Shown here in pieces: positions 1-11,475 of a stretch of 64,000 nucleotides of DNA (positions within the stretch are counted from its first letter, which is position 1; every line of letters begins with the position of its first letter). Source of the DNA: Colias croceus. Lineage: Eukaryota > Arthropoda > Insecta > Lepidoptera > Pieridae. The translations under genes were made by a program, and so were the position numbers. The stretch is from NCBI RefSeq assembly GCF_905220415.1, contig NC_059558.1, positions 5,902,501 through 5,966,500 of the forward strand. Reading direction: 5' to 3'. Below the pieces are notes generated by a model. That model worked only from the letters and a program-made list of their open reading frames with translations. It did no database searches and was not told the origin of the DNA.

Positions 1-184
1 TGTCAGTTTGTTTGCTTAATGCTTACTACATTTCAATTAATTTATTCTGTCAGACATTTTGTCGGTTCGTTTGCTACACTGGCATTTGAATTATTCTGTC
101 AGACATTTGGTAAGTTCGTTTACTTGCAACAGGTGACTTGACTGAAACAGTCAGACATTTTATAAGTTCGTTTGTTTGCTACAG
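1..184. repeat. Imperfect tandem repeat upstream of the first visible PEPCK exon
   Basis: About four diverged units carry a shared core (TGTCAGACATTT, then a G/T-rich GTTCGTTTG) near positions 1-14, 48-75, 98-122 and 150-176. The last unit runs into the acceptor CTACAG at 179-184, so the repeat array supplies the end of the intron. Unit spacing is about 50 bp. Seen directly; origin unknown. Confidence 0.6.
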
Positions 185-3100
185 GTTCGCTCAGGTAGCA
201 GTGAATTACAGTCGCGCTACACAGCAGACCGTTCTACGTGGTAAACAGCTTAGTCCGCAAATTGCAGCTCTTACACCGAAGGTGAGAATTATACACGGAA
301 ACAATTTTTGAACAACCCTGGGTCATGATAGAGATGGAGTTAAACAATGACACATTATTCGGAATGTTAATGTATGTAATTAAAAATTGACTCGTCAGAT
401 TTGTATCAAAATATGTAAATTGGACTACAAGGAAGCTCTAGATTTAGAAAGAAATGAATACTATAGTAAATCCTGAAGAGAGATCGAGATTCTAATAGAT
501 AAAATCCGTTGTGAAGTTCTGGTGAGTGATCGATTTATGGAAATATTGTGGAAATACAGGTTTCCCACCGACGGCGTACAAAGTCAAAGGGACTTATAGA
601 TGGTATCTTGTGGTTGTAAAATTTTGGTATGTTTTATGTGTTGGATATTAATTATAAAACAATGAAAAGTTAAAACTGACTGACGATCACGAATATTTTG
701 TTGAATGTTATTAGTTGACTCACATTGTGTTTATTGCCCTATAAGTTAACTTATTCTATTAAGTATACTTCGAACTTACACTTACAATATTTTGTTAGTT
801 CTATTGCAAGATACCAGTCATTTGACTCATGCTATCAGATATTTTGTTGGTAATTTTCTGGAATATTAGTTATGTTGCATCCTAGAAGACTGACATTCCA
901 TACCCAACATACCTTACTCTCTATTATTCTATAGCAACATATCTAACAATTAGCACCCATTCCAGCTGGCTAGCCCGTACCGACCCAGCGGACGTGGCAC
1001 GCATAGAATCCCGCACGTTCATATGTTCGGAGCGAGAACGTGACGTCGTACCCGCGGCTCGCGCTGGGCAGAAGAGCGTGCTTGGCAACTATATAACACC
1101 TAATGACTATGATAAAGCCATCACTGAGCGGTTCCCGGGATGTATGCGGGGTAAGTTATATTTTTAACCTCTCCGACGGGCTCGGAGGTGTGGCTTGATG
1201 GCATGCTACCGCGGCAGTCCCCGAGTGCCACACGTCTTTTTTTTAACTGATATTGTTAAATCTATGTAAAACGCCTAAGAGCACTAAGTCTGTCTTTTTA
1301 TAAAGATTAGGTACAAGTTTGATTGCCTATATCGATAATATCACACAAAATAGATTTGTTACAAGGGTTAAATAAAGCGTAGCTATTAAAACGAAAAATA
1401 ATTATATTAATTATTTTATACTTTCAAGGACCGTGATAACTAACACGGAACATTCACAGCTTCCTTCTACGTATTTGTTTACAATTTAAAAATACCAATT
1501 ACCAATCAATTATTATGTAGATATGAGTATCTATGAGATTGTTTTCCTGAATACTTAATTTATAAAATAATACTTGATAATACTGTATCAAATATTGTTT
1601 CATAGGACGCTTTTATTAGCTTCATCTGTATGTTTGTCCTTTTGTACCTACTGTGACTGTAATTAATGACTACTAAGGTCTCGATTTTGAATCACTAAAT
1701 AACGGACAGCTTTAATTCAAACTCTGTACACTTATCAAAGATCGACGACAATAAAATAATTTCATGCTGATAACTTACTAAAGCGTGTTTTTTATATTTT
1801 TTCTAGCTACATTATTTTTGAGATGATATTTGGTTCACATGGGATGAATTTTGGTCCACAAAATTCCTAGATATTTTATCATAAGCATTAAATTATAAAT
1901 GTAATTAAATCTATTCGAAGTGAAACTTCTTTATCGGGGTTGGAAAAAAATTAAGTGTAACATTTTTTCGTTGCACGTGACATTATTCCGTTACGCCCCA
2001 TCTTTTTCTTATCCCTACCACGCGTGATTCGACGTATTTCTGTAAAGTTGCATACCTATACTTAGTAAATTATTTTAAGAAGTGAAACTTCTTTATGACC
2101 TTATAAAGAAGTTTCACTTCTTACGTGTGTACACTAGTACACGCACACTTTTTTTTACCATCAGGTCGCACTATGTATGTGATCCCATTCTCTATGGGTC
2201 CGGTTGATTCACCTCTATCCAAGATTGGTGTGGAAATAACCGACTCGCCCTATGTCGTGTATTCTATGAGAGTTATGACGAGAATTGGTATGTATTTATT
2301 ACTATGATTGTGTAGTTTTTTCAAAAATAAAATTATGAACACCCTGTAAATTTAAATTTATATTATGTACCTACTTGGGGGTGCATATAATATTGTTTAA
2401 GTTATTGAGGTTTGAAGAGCATATGTTTGAAACTTAATCTACTTCAAAAAATAAGATTATTCCCATTTCGACCATATTTTTTTAAATTCACACAACTTTA
2501 CGATTTAGTTGTGTATTACTAAAATTAGCTATACTCAATTTAATAATATATATAATATATACATCTACGAGCACAACAATTTATACTTTACTAAAAATCC
2601 TTATTCATCTATAGGTGCGTCAGTATTAGAAGCGCTACGCAAAGACGAACACTTCGTCCGTTGCCTACACTCCGTGGGACGGTCCCAAACCCCCGGGACC
2701 GCTGGCTGGGCCTGCGACCCCGCACGCACTATCATACTGCACCGACCGGCTGACAGTGAAATCGTTAGCTATGGTATGGGTCTTATTAAAAAAAAGAATT
2801 ACTGGCTGGAAGTAAAATTTGAATTTTGAATGTAAAAATATTTTTTTTTTTAAATAGGTAATGTGTTCAAATGAAAATGACATACTGGCATGTAACAATT
2901 GTGAATAAAAAAGTACCTAAAGGAAAAAAAAACAAATAGAATTCTATTTGTTTTTTTTTTTGCATTCGAATTTTGAATCAATGGCGATAAAATTTTTGTT
3001 TTGAAAATGTGAGCACGTTCGCGTTAGTATGAACAATTAATACAAATAAATATTTAGCAACAAAAATAGACTTAATTAGCATGAATTAAATTACATAATT

Positions 3101-6100
3101 GTTAACAGGCAGTGGCTATGGAGGAAACAGTCTTTTGGGAAAGAAATGTTTCGCTCTTCGTCTGGGATCCGTTCTTGCTAGACGCGAGGGTTGGCTGGCG
3201 GAGCACATGCTTGTAAGTTTACAGTCAATATTATGTTAAAATGTCGAACTTATTTAATTTCAAATTTTGAAATTTACGAAATTATTAAAAAACAAACGTT
3301 TCGCTTTATCACTCTTTATTACGTTATATTAAGTTATTATTATGGGTTGCCAACCTTAAAAATATTTGAAGTGAATGAGGGAAATATCACTTCCTAAAAT
3401 ACCTTCTCTATCAAGAATCACCTGTGGCATCTACAATACCTAAACCCGACCAATCTTAAGTATTTTTTATCTCATCTACTTATGTAATTTTTTTCAACAA
3501 ATATTATTTACAGATAGTAAAACATATTTATTTACTTACAGATCATAGGAATAACCAACCCCCGCGGTCAAAAACGCTACATAGCAGCCGCTTTTCCCTC
3601 GGTTTGTGGTAAAACTAACCTTGCGATGATGAGCCCAAGCCTCCCCGGTTACAAGGTGGAGTGTGTTGGTGATGACATCGCGTGGATGAAGTTCGATAGT
3701 GATGGCGTGTTGAGAGCCATTAACCCGGAGAACGGCTTCTTTGGTGTTGCACCTGGTGAGTGTCTATGATGTATATCATAATCTTTTGTCTTTAGTGTTG
3801 CATCTGGTAGTGTCTATGGTGCAGTGTGTCTATTGTTGTCTATGGTATAGTCGCTAGGTGTAATCGTAATGTGCACAGGAAATAATTCCGTAACTATTAC
3901 ATAATATTATATCAAAAAAACTTCAAACTGATATCGAAACATTATCGAAAGTACTTTATCTAATGAGTAAAATGACAATCATAACTTTTTATTATCCAAA
4001 AAAAAAAATAGATTAAACACTTCCAGACATAACTAAGTTAAGATTAACAATTTACTATTTGTCTCCAGGCACATCAAGCTCAACCAACCCGATTGCAATG
4101 GCAACAGTATTCAAAAACACAGTATTTACTAACGTCGCGGAAACAAAAGATGGCGGCGTGTGGTGGGAGGGGATGGGAGCAGCGCCCGAGGGTCTTACAG
4201 ATTGGAAGGGGAAACAATGGGATAGGAAAGCTCCGGCTGCTCATCCTAATTCTAGGTATAAAATACTTCAGGATATTATAGATTGGTATAATTTAGATTG
4301 AAACAGTTCATAATTCAAAATTCAGTTTGGAATTCAGCTTCAGACTTCAACATTTAGAGTAAAATCTCTTACATCGACATGGAATTTGTAGCAAACGGTC
4401 AAATTTATTTGAAGTTTGATTCAAATGCCCAATTGAGCCAATGTTGCGTGTTTCTGGATGCGAAAAACTATAAAATTGAATGCGTTTAAGACTTGACCAT
4501 AGTCGTTCCAATCATCATCATCACCTAATAATATATTATATCCTTTGTCTTTTCGCTTTTCTGCATTATTTCTTTAGATTTCCCATAATAAGCTTTTCTG
4601 ATAATTTCCATCACCAGATTCTGCACACCAGCAGAGAACTGTCCAATAATAGATAGCGAATGGGAAAGTGCGGCTGGTGTACCTATATCCGCTATTTTGT
4701 TGGGAGGGCGAAGGCCTGAAGGAGTCCCCTTGGTGGTGGAAGCGAGGGACTGGGCGCATGGAGTGTTCATGGGCGCTTCTATGAGGTCTGAGGCTACAGC
4801 TGCTGCTGAGCATGCTGTAAGTAGACTTTATGGGTATATTTAGTACTTATTTAGGGCAATTTACTAGAAAAGTAGGTAAATAACTACATTTAGCACTAGG
4901 CCAATTTAGAAGGAAAGTGTTGACAGAAACTCAAACGAAGAAAATTGAAATATCCTGGATAACTATTGGGAAGAAATTATTTTTTTATCATTTATGGCGA
5001 ATGGAAAAAGTTTCCTCAGAGTGAAATTTCAGATTTAGGTTCCATAGGACAATTAAATAGCTACCACAAAAAAATTTACGACTCGCAACTACGCCCTATA
5101 ATGTAAAGTTTTACCCAGTTTTTAAATGGAAAAGATATAAACTTGCGTGAAAAATGCGTCGCTGACAAAAGAAAGTTTGGCTTGAATCCCTGACCTTTAA
5201 CAAATATCACAAATTTCTTTTCCATTATATCTTTTTACAAACCTGCCTTAGAAATAAAGATCAGATACATGCTTCAAACTTTCGCCACCAACATTGTAGT
5301 TCCAATATTTATTTATTCCAGGGTAAAGTAGTAATGCACGATCCGTTCGCAATGCGTCCATTCTTCGGCTACAACTTCGGGGAGTACCTCCGCCATTGGT
5401 TATCCATGCCACGAGCTGGGAGACAGATGCCCAAGATATTCCATGTCAATTGGTTCAGGAAGGATGGCGAGGTAATTATGATGAAAATGTAAATTATTTT
5501 TACATTCGAATGGTTTTGTAGTTTTGTATTGAAATGCAGGGTATTCACTTTTCTGGCAGCCAGATCAATTGATTGGTGGAAATATGGAGTGATAATTTAT
5601 CTTGTTGCCAATTATATGAATGACATAATGTCACATATTGTAGAACGACGTAATAAAATATAATGTAATAATTGTTAAAATAAAGTAATATGGACAGTAT
5701 ACATACATGCCGATTTCATTAATAATGAATACAAGGCATTCTCCACAAATGCGATTATGGTCATTTTACTTAGCTAGACAACTCGACATAAATATAACGA
5801 AAAATTAGCACATATCACTTGCCTTTAATTGCGTCCTACTTTCTAAGTAATATTTGTATAGCCAGTCAAACATTTTTAAACAAATCTGCCAATTTCCAGG
5901 GTAAATTCCTCTGGCCAGGATTCGGGGAGAACTCCCGAGTGCTCGACTGGGTGTTACGTAGATGTGACGAAGAAGATTGTCATGTAGAAACACCTCTTGG
6001 TTATATTCCTAAAGAAAATGCTTTGAACACAAAGGATTTGGGCAATATCAACATGAAGGAACTGTTCAGTATACCGAAGGAGTTTTGGTTGCAAGAGGTA

Positions 6101-6533
6101 AGTAATTTATATGTGTAAATTTGATTCTTGGAGGTAGAATGAAAATTCCCTGTGCCACTTTGTTTCTAATAAACTTAAATTAAGCCGATTTTGAAACTGT
6201 ACTAATTCAATACAAGGCGAGAGACTAGTCATACGTGTTAGTCTAGTAGAGCACAGTAAGCTAATTAGCCTATTCATAATTATACGCGAAATCAATCCGT
6301 TCAATAAGATTTAAAAAAAGTAGAACTATTAATGTATCGATGTATTAATAGTGTTTCCATTACATTCCTATTTATCTCATAACTTCTTATTTTTATATAA
6401 AAAAATTAACTTAAAACTTTATTTTCAGGCTGACGCGATAGGAAAATACTTCAAAGAGGAAGTCGGTGAAGATCTACCGAACGAAATGTGGGACCAACTG
6501 ATGACTCTAAAGAAAAACATTCAGAATTCATAG
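185..6533 (+). CDS. Pepck: Phosphoenolpyruvate carboxykinase, GTP-dependent (5' end outside window)
   Basis: Converts oxaloacetate and GTP to phosphoenolpyruvate, CO2 and GDP; the committing step of gluconeogenesis and glyceroneogenesis. Exons seen: 185-281, 966-1150, 2165-2287, 2615-2773, 3109-3212, 3542-3755, 4069-4255, 4618-4816, 5322-5471, 5900-6097, 6429-6533 (TAG). All junctions from 966 onward keep frame. Recognisable family blocks are the P-loop with the reactive cysteine (PSVCGKTNLAMM), the metal/kinase-2 block (VGDDIAWMKFD), NPENGFFGVAPGTS, AHPNSR, GGRRPEGVPLV and FHVNWFRKDGEGKFLWPG. The exon at 185-281 (ending QLSPQIAALTPK) resembles the family's N-terminus, but it ends in phase 0 while the exon at 966 needs two bases before it, and the usual block with CDGS between them was not found. 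A poly(A) signal AATAAA lies at 6568-6573. Family assignment is certain; whether the gene is intact at its 5' end is not. Confidence 0.95.
1170..1236 (+). repeat. Fragment of the CCGCGGCAGTCCCCGAGTG repeat
   Basis: Starts about 20 bp after the donor of the PEPCK exon ending at 1150. It carries the block CCGCGGCAGTCCCCGAGTGC (1209-1228) and a GTGTGGCTTGATGGCATGC segment that match the right half and tail of the element at 32872-33034. The left half is missing, so this copy is truncated. Confidence 0.7.
1915..2148 (-). mobile_element. MITE with GAAGTGAAACTTCTT ends, intron copy next to PEPCK exon 3
   Basis: Bounded by GAAGTGAAACTTCTT near 1918 and AAGAAGTTTCACTTC near 2108-2122, which are reverse complements. 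The interior (CCCTACCACGCGTGATTCG and flanking sequence) matches copies at 18921-19144 and 23603-23814. A further palindromic stretch, GTGTACACTAGTACACGC, continues to about 2148, 16 nt before the exon at 2165. Confidence 0.75.
2921..2960. repeat. Perfect short palindrome
   Basis: AACAAATAGAATTCTATTTG is the centre of a loop-free palindrome whose flanks are an A run and a T run, giving arms of about 17 nt. It sits in a PEPCK intron. No function is implied. Confidence 0.7.
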
Positions 6534-7510
6534 ATAAATTATATATACCAAAGACTTGATTAATATTAATAAATAATATGCTATGTTAACGGGCCGACAA
6601 GACCCAATTGATGATTGAGTAACTGTGCGCAAAATGTGCGTAAAATTGCGCTCTCGTTTACTCCCATACAATTTGACAGTGTGCGCAAACGAGAGCGCAA
6701 TATCACTGTTACTGGGCGGGGCCGGGTCGTAGAAGTAAATAATAAGAAAATATGTGATTTAAGGAAAAGTGTGGGTCATATGCGAAATATGACTCGTTAG
6801 AGGTTCAGGTATGAATATATTGACTTCATGTTTTAAATTGCAAACCCGTACGTCAAAAAAATAAAGACATAGAATCTTTAATGATGATTTTAAGACCAAT
6901 CTTTGCAATTATTTTCTATCTAGCCGATTTTGTCCAATTATGTATCGAGTCCGTCCACGGTCTTCGAAATATGATAAATATTAACATATTTTTTTTTGAT
7001 GGGCTAGAATAAATATCTTTTCTTAAAAAACTGCTCAAATAACTTCAATTTTAACAAAATTGGTCTTGTCAGCCCCTTAAGACTATTAAATAAACCAGAT
7101 GGTTCGTATTTTTTTAATAAAATATTGTTAACGAATTACATTTTTGGACGGATGAATTTTTGAGCTCTGGCAACATCGTGTGTGGATAAACATGGCTGTG
7201 TTAATTAGTTTTAAGTAAATGTTTAGTTTGTAAGAATTATATTTTGTAAGAACTAAAATAAATAATTTTTATTAAAACCTACTTACTTTTACTACTGTAC
7301 TTTTCTATTATACTTTACTATAACCAACCTACTTTTACTACTATTCTTTAGGATACTTTGCTGTATCCTTTTTCGATTTGTAAAATATCAAAAAATAACA
7401 ATCATTCTTAAGCTATTTTTTTTAGTCCAATAACTACTACTAAGTAAATAAAAAATGTAAAAAAAATATTTATTTACACTAGTTATTTAAAAATTAAAAC
7501 AACATTATAC
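6534..7510. other. Convergent intergenic region, PEPCK to DSCC1
   Basis: Holds the 3' ends of two convergent genes: a plus-strand AATAAA at 6568-6573 for PEPCK and a minus-strand AATAAA (TTTATT at 7469-7474) 37 nt past the DSCC1 stop. A loose inverted repeat of GTGCGCAAA and GAGAGCGCAA words lies at about 6624-6710. The rest is AT-rich with no gene I can support. Confidence 0.6.
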
Positions 7511-9527
7511 TTATTTCATATGCTTAGCAGAAAACACTCGAACACCGTTTTGAGTCGACGCCCGAGCATATTTTGTTAAAAGTGCATTGACATTTAATTT
7601 TTCCGTTGCATATGACCTGAAATTAAAAAAAGTATTACATATATTTAGATAAAGTATTTAAAGAAATATACCTACTGAATTATAATACATTGCATAGAGA
7701 GACATATAGATAAATTTAACAGCATGTTTGGTAATCGACTTATTCCTCTTCTCTTGTTCAAAAGAAATAACTTCAGATTCAATAAAAAATACAAAATCCA
7801 CATCATTTTGCTTGAATGAATAAAACGAACAAAAAACATAAAACAAATTGAAAAACCCCCTCATTTCGAAATCAGTTAAAAATACTACTACTTACTGAAT
7901 ATACGGAGATATTTCATCAACCGTCCACTTGGCTTTACTCTGGAACAGTATTTTGAACCTCTCGTTGATATCCTCCGGTAGATCACTCTCTACGAACCCC
8001 CATATAACTTGTGGAGTACTGCTTCTATCGACTATGGCTATGCCAGATAGTAAGGCTTCCTGAAATTATTGTTTCTTAGTTTTTTTAGTATGAAATTAAT
8101 GTAAGTTATGAATATTTGAAAAAAAGCGGACCGAGCGCCTTAAAGTGGCGAGGCCTAAAACCACTGCCATCCGTAATCATGATTATTATTTCTTGAAATG
8201 AAATGAAAATAATAAGGAATTTAAGAGTTTTTAAAACCTCTTGCATTATTATTTATTATCTTGCGGAGCTTTGGATGGTCAATCCAGACGAAGCTGAAGT
8301 GGCAAATGCCAAATTTATAATGACTTAACATTATAAATGAGAACGAGCAACTGAGAAAGCATAGCAATAAATAATTTTAAATCTGAAGAATAATAGATTT
8401 TATAGATCCAAATAGTAAATACGTACATTTGTAATCATCCCTTCCGGTACAGAATCCCGCCAAGCTTGTAGAAATTCATGCAAATTGAATTTACCCGCGC
8501 TTTTTAACAGAACCCTAGCCAAAAACTGACAGACTTTATCGTCCTTGTATCTGTAATATTGTGTCCCTTCTTCTTCTACAGTTTTATTTGTATAAAAATC
8601 GAACATTGCTTCCAGTATAGACTTAGGCACAAGATCCTTTAAACTATCAAGTGTCCATTCCCTTGATATTTTATCTAAAGGCCACGAATTCTCTTCAATA
8701 AGATCTAGCATATAGGACAAAACTCGAAACTCGTAATCAAAATCCAATAATCGATAATAACCATCGATGTTAATAGCTTGTATTCTTTTTAATTCATCTT
8801 TTAATTCCGCTCGTGACGCTTGCACTTTATCAAAAATACCCTCAAAATTTAGCAATTTCGTTTTGTCGATGGTATATTCGAGTTCCGCACCAGAATACTT
8901 CGTAGCTTCTAGAAGTTTCTGTAACTTCAAAAGACGCGGTTTGCAAGGTTTTACTTCGTAATATGTGAAGAATGTATTAACTATATCCTTCGTAACTAGT
9001 TTCCTAGGTGGTCTGCCATCGTCGGAATCTGTTGACTTATTCAAACTTGTGTTGGATCTTTCGAAGGATGAATCGGAATCACCTTCGATGGAATTATTGG
9101 CGAGTGTTTCATCTAAACCACTAGCTGCTGCGAATAATAAGTCTGGAACTAGTAGAAGGCTATTGGAAGTCTCTGCTTCCTTAACATCGTATGTTTTGTT
9201 ATCTGTGCATAGCACTACATTTTCTTCTTCATCACCTATAATGCAAAAGAAACTAATTATATACTATATAAGCAATAAAGTCAATTAGGACGAGTAAAAG
9301 TTAGACAATTTTTTACCTTTGAATATTAACTGATTTCCAGCTTCAATTTGTTTCAGTAAATTATCATCTAGAAGCATAAGTCTTAAGTTATCATTTTGTG
9401 TACTGGGGTCCGGAAACCTAAGAACTTGAGTAATTTCTGTTAGCTCCGATTCATGTAGTTTAGCCGTTTTTATTACTTTACGTACATCTTCTGGTGTCCT
9501 TATCTCGCTGTAACACAAACCATACAA
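7511..9527 (-). CDS. DSCC1: Sister chromatid cohesion protein DCC1 (Ctf18-RFC subunit)
   Basis: DCC1 is a subunit of the Ctf18-Dcc1-Ctf8 alternative clamp loader, which acts on PCNA and polymerase epsilon at replication forks and supports sister-chromatid cohesion. Coding exons in transcript order: 9507(or 9527)-9317, 9235-8427, 8059-7896, 7616-7511 (TAA). All visible junctions keep frame. The family pattern is clear: TPEDVRKVIKTAKL near the N-terminus, then LCTDNKTYDVKEAETSNSLL after the first intron, YIQSYATEKLNVNALLTKYA near the end and a short basic tail. Length is about 423 residues or more (human 393). The start is uncertain. The frame is open to an ATG at 9527, but the sequence TTGTGTTACAG at 9508-9518 looks like an acceptor before codon SER/GLU, implying a tiny 5' exon that I could not place. 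Confidence 0.9.
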
Positions 9528-10056
9528 TATATTTAATAATACAATAAATCAATTTTCGGATAACATGAAGTCCAAGTAATATAGGTAGTTTTTCAATTAC
9601 AGCACTAGAGCGCATTATGCGGCATAATGCTTAACGTTGAATGTTTCAACTACAGCAACGCTTCGCACAATCGAGCACTCTTAAAAAGTAATGCGTGTGA
9701 TGCGTGCAATCGATGCCAACTCAGTGACAAAATTTTAATTTTTCCCCTTTAAATTCGGCATTGTGCGCCACTGAGTCGCATTATGCTCTGTAATTGGAAA
9801 ACTACCATAATTTCTAAATTTTACTGTACTTGAAGCGTGCTTGAAGCACTGTGTTGAAGCACTATTGCTATTATTTTATTGTATTGCAACACTGATACAT
9901 TTGTCAATTTATAGTGATATAATATAATAATCTGTGGAAAATGTCATTCGAATATCAGTAATCAGTTTGACATTACCCTATCCTTATAAATTTTTGCGTG
10001 ATTCTAAATCACGAACGAACATTTTATTTTACCTCGTATAGTGAAAAACTGCGAAA
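9528..10056. promoter_or_regulatory. Shared divergent upstream region of DSCC1 and TIM23
   Basis: The two genes are head to head with about 0.5 kb between start codons, so their promoters must lie here. I see no certain TATA or Inr element. A 223-bp MITE (9584-9806) occupies nearly half of the region. Role inferred from gene orientation only. Confidence 0.5.
9584..9806. mobile_element. MITE with GGTAGTTTTYCAATTACAG terminal inverted repeats
   Basis: Left end GGTAGTTTTTCAATTACAG and the reverse complement of the right end, GGTAGTTTTCCAATTACAG, differ at one of 19 positions. Subterminal GCGCATTATGC blocks are also inverted. The trinucleotide ATA flanks both sides (9581-9583 and 9807-9809) and may be the target duplication. 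Confidence 0.8.
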
Positions 10057-11475
10057 ATGTCGTTATTCGGTGATATACTGCCGTTAAACAAAAATGAAAA
10101 CAAGAATAATCAAGCTAGTGCAAACCTCTCCCCATATTTGAACTTCGATCCTAACTATATTCCGAAAATGCAACCAGAGTTCCTTTATCCTGATGAGAGT
10201 CATATGGCTTCGACTGCGAGACGATCGAATGTAGCTTTACCAATAATAGGAATGTCCTTCATGACCGGTTCAGGTATGTACAATGAGGAAGAATTCCTAT
10301 TGCTAATATAACCTCAAAACTTGAATTTACATAATGTATTTCTTCTATCGATTGTACCTTTATGTTGAATGAATAGAATTGTTTTGAAGTTTGAAATCGA
10401 TAGTTTAGTGAGACGTTAATGTTTACAAATAGCAACCATTGAATATTACAAGAGGAGTAATTTAATTTAAAGGATTTTCCTGTCAATAATTTAAAAAAAA
10501 TTGTGATATTGTAAACAAAAAAAAAGCTTTCGTCTTTAAATTGATGAAATGTAAATTATTAATAATATTCTTGTGGTTAAAATATAGTTCAAAGTTTATA
10601 ATTTTTTTTTTTATTAACTCCTTTATTATTATTCAGGTTTAGGAGGCATGGTTGGACTTTACAAAGGATTAAGAGCAACAACATTAGCAGGTCAAACAGG
10701 CAAAGTGAGAAGAACACAATTAATTAACTATGTTATGAAACAAGGTTTGTACAACTAGAAATTTATAATTTTTTACTTAGTATAGATCAATATACCAATA
10801 TTAAAAATTATGAGATACATATATGCAATTATTATCCTGGGCGTATAATAGGATACTTTTTATCCTGGAAAAATACGTAGAAAAAAATTAATCTTTTCAG
10901 TTTTATCCATAGACGTTGTTCTGTAGAACCGCGAACACACGTTGCATATTATTATAGGCCTAGCCGTATTTGGGTCCAATATATATTTATAAGATATCAT
11001 TGTCAGAGTTACTCAAAATGAAGAAATAAACCATCCACGCGAAGACCGACATCCGCGCGGACGGAGTCACGGGCGGAAGCTAGTATGCAATAAGTTTTGA
11101 CTGAAGAAATACCCTACTGTTAATTTATTCTATTGTACTTTCTGTGCTTATAAACTAATAATTTCAAAAGGATTCTAAATTATTAATACTAATATAATCT
11201 TTCTCCATCTTTCAGGAACAACAACAGGCTGTACATTAGGTATTTTGGCATCATTTTACTCAACAATGGCCCTAGGCGTGACATGGATAAGAGACCAAGA
11301 GGACACCGCAAACACCTTCATTGCGGCAACTGCAACTGGAGTTCTATACAAGAGCACAGCTGGCCTTCGCTCAATGGGTCTCGGTGCGGCGGCAGGTCTA
11401 ACTTTAGCAGGGCTTTACACCCTTCTAACAGACAACGACAATATATGGAGTAAAGCAAGATATATAAGAATGTGA
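10057..11475 (+). CDS. TIMM23: Mitochondrial import inner membrane translocase subunit TIM23
   Basis: Channel-forming subunit of the presequence translocase (TIM23 complex) in the mitochondrial inner membrane; moves matrix and inner-membrane precursors handed over by TOM. Exons 10057-10273, 10637-10744 and 11216-11475 (TGA) join in frame to 194 residues (human 209). The N-terminal ~70 residues are the hydrophilic intermembrane-space part (LSPYLNFDPNYIP, PEFLYPDE). After that come four hydrophobic segments with the glycine-rich Tim17/22/23 pattern: GMSFMTGSGLGGMVGLYKGL, GTTTGCTLGILASFYSTMAL, AATATGVLYKSTAGLRSMGL and AAAGLTLAGLYTLL. The start ATG is preceded by GCGAAA, a good insect context, and no upstream in-frame ATG fits the family. 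AATAAA at 11669-11674 is the likely poly(A) signal. Confidence 0.97.
10836..11083 (+). mobile_element. Helitron-like fragment in TIM23 intron 2
   Basis: The 3' end at 11064-11083 has a GC-rich segment closing in AAGCTAG followed by T, as in the clearer copies. The 5' limit is not defined and the interior is diverged, so this is an old or truncated copy. Confidence 0.5.
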
